From contig JABSSB010000214.1 of the NCBI GenBank assembly GCA_013214715.1, forward strand, positions 1 to 5,975: DNA of 5,975 nucleotides. The letters are read 5' to 3'. The stretch's first letter is position 1. Every line of letters begins with the position of its first letter. The notes beneath the pieces are model-generated. The model saw only the letters and a program-made list of their open reading frames with translations. It had not been told where the DNA came from and ran no database searches. This document shows positions 5,142-5,975 of this stretch, piece by piece. The position numbers and the translations under genes were made by a program. The DNA comes from Paracoccaceae bacterium. Lineage in GTDB: Bacteria > Pseudomonadota > Alphaproteobacteria > Rhodobacterales > Rhodobacteraceae.

Positions 5142-5843
5142 ATGACCCAACCGACACGCCCCCATCGCAACTTCTATGGCCGCATCAAGGGCAAGGCCCT
5201 CAAGCAAAGCCAGAAGACCTATCTCGACGAAGACCTCGCCGCGCTCTCCCCCGGTGCGGTGGACTGGGACGTCAACCCGGACCGCACACCGCTCGATCTG
5301 GACGCGCGGTTCGGCGGCAGACCCGTCTGGCTTGAGATCGGCTTTGGCGGAGGGGAGCATCTGGTGCATCAGGCGGCCAGCAATCCCGATATCGGCATCA
5401 TCGGGGCGGAGCCGTATATCAACGGCGTCGCCATGCTGCTGGGCAAGATCCGGCGCGCCGGGGTCGACAATCTGGCGGTCTATCCGGGCGATGTGCGCGA
5501 TCTCTTTGACGTGCTGCCCGATCAATCCATCTCGCGCGCCTTCCTGCTCTATCCAGACCCATGGCCGAAAGCGCGCCACCACCGCCGCCGCTTTGTCACG
5601 CCCGAGCATCTTGAGCCTTTGGCCCGCGTGCTCAAACCCGGATCGATCTTCCGCGTGGCCACCGATATCCCCGATTACGTGCGCCAAACCCTCGAAGAGG
5701 TGCCGGGCGCGGGGTTTGAGTGGCTGGCCGAACGGCCCGGTGACTGGCGGGAGCCGTGGGACGACTGGCTCTCCACCCGATACGAGCAAAAAGCACTGCG
5801 CGAGGGCCGCACACCGCATTACCTGACCTTCCGCCGACGCTGA
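5142..5843 (+). CDS. trmB: tRNA (guanine-N7-)-methyltransferase TrmB
   Basis: This is a complete 233-residue SAM-dependent methyltransferase that makes 7-methylguanosine at position 46 in the variable loop of tRNAs. Motifs in order: N-terminal RNFYGRIKGK typical of alphaproteobacterial members (residues 9-18), SAM motif I LEIGFGGGEH (64-73), GAEPY (88-92) whose acid contacts the SAM ribose, GDVRDL (116-121), the catalytic/tRNA-binding PDPWPKARHHRRR (138-150) with the conserved Asp139, ATDIPDYV (173-180), and the C-terminal STRYEQKA (211-218), the family's T-x-Y/F-E motif. Length is normal. ATG 5142 is the first possible start in this frame, since TAA at 5112-5114 lies upstream, but no clear ribosome binding site precedes it and a hairpin sits just ahead. 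No partner gene is in the window, and what lies upstream is debris on the opposite strand, so its original promoter context may have changed. Confidence 0.96.
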   Translation: MTQPTRPHRNFYGRIKGKALKQSQKTYLDEDLAALSPGAVDWDVNPDRTPLDLDARFGGRPVWLEIGFGGGEHLVHQAASNPDIGIIGAEPYINGVAMLLGKIRRAGVDNLAVYPGDVRDLFDVLPDQSISRAFLLYPDPWPKARHHRRRFVTPEHLEPLARVLKPGSIFRVATDIPDYVRQTLEEVPGAGFEWLAERPGDWREPWDDWLSTRYEQKALREGRTPHYLTFRRR

Positions 5844-5956
5844 TCGGATCATTTTGCGCTATGGGCCGCGCCTCAAGCCGCCCGACCTCCGATGACCATG
5901 TGTAAACTGACCTTTGTCCTCTGGGCAGCGAATTGCAGGTTTGAGCCCACATGGAC

Positions 5957-5974
5957 TGCTGCGCAGACGCAGCA
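5957..5974. repeat. Short inverted repeat at the right edge
   Basis: TGCTGCG (5957-5963) and CGCAGCA (5968-5974) are exact inverted copies with a CAGA loop. The 132 bases after trmB (5844-5975) hold no supported gene, and the only terminator-like element near the trmB stop is a 4-bp TGAT/ATCA stem with TTTT behind it (5841-5855), too weak to call. The hairpin may belong to a longer element cut by the window edge. Confidence 0.3.
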
Positions 5975-5975
5975 T

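Noticed and set aside
5052..5852. 266-residue minus-strand open frame over trmB
   Set aside because: It mirrors the intact trmB on the other strand and has no domain or start signal.
5841..5855. Possible trmB terminator (TGAT-CGG-ATCA-TTTT)
   Set aside because: A 4-bp stem is too weak to support a terminator call.

Overview
The window looks like chromosome from an alphaproteobacterium of the Rhodobacteraceae (Roseobacter group). It is GC-rich, with strong Shine-Dalgarno sequences ahead of most genes. Its YchF, TrpA, FMN-dependent L-lactate dehydrogenase and TrmB proteins read like roseobacter orthologues. This assignment rests on recalled family resemblance, not on a search.

Layout: (1) 1-226, minus strand: the N-terminal end of an unrecognised small protein that runs off the left edge, 37 bases downstream of ychF. 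(2) 264-1361, minus: intact ychF. (3) 1362-1487: divergent promoter region. (4) 1488-2279, plus: intact trpA. (5) 2283-3390, minus: a block of dead genes. Read from its upstream end it holds an H-NOX heme nitric-oxide/oxygen sensor gene (two frameshifts and a stop), then 4 bases later the start of a histidine kinase, cut off at its phospho-acceptor H-box and joined in the same frame to the C-terminal two thirds of a MarR-family regulator. The kinase-MarR frame carries two TAG stops. (6) 3391-3528: a promoter region with several inverted repeats. (7) 3529-4698, plus: intact lldD-type lactate dehydrogenase. (8) 4699-5127, minus: remnant of a gene whose frame looks like an outer-membrane beta-barrel, with an internal stop and no start. 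(9) 5142-5843, plus: intact trmB, preceded by a strong hairpin and no clear ribosome binding site. (10) 5844-5975: no gene seen, one hairpin at the edge.

The four intact genes are housekeeping or central metabolism: ribosome-associated ATPase, last steps of tryptophan synthesis, lactate oxidation and tRNA modification. The notable part is what has been lost. A probable NO-sensing H-NOX/histidine kinase pair has decayed and been fused by deletion to a regulator fragment, and lldD stands intact between two stretches of gene debris. I see no RNA genes, CRISPR arrays, insertion sequences or new defence system.
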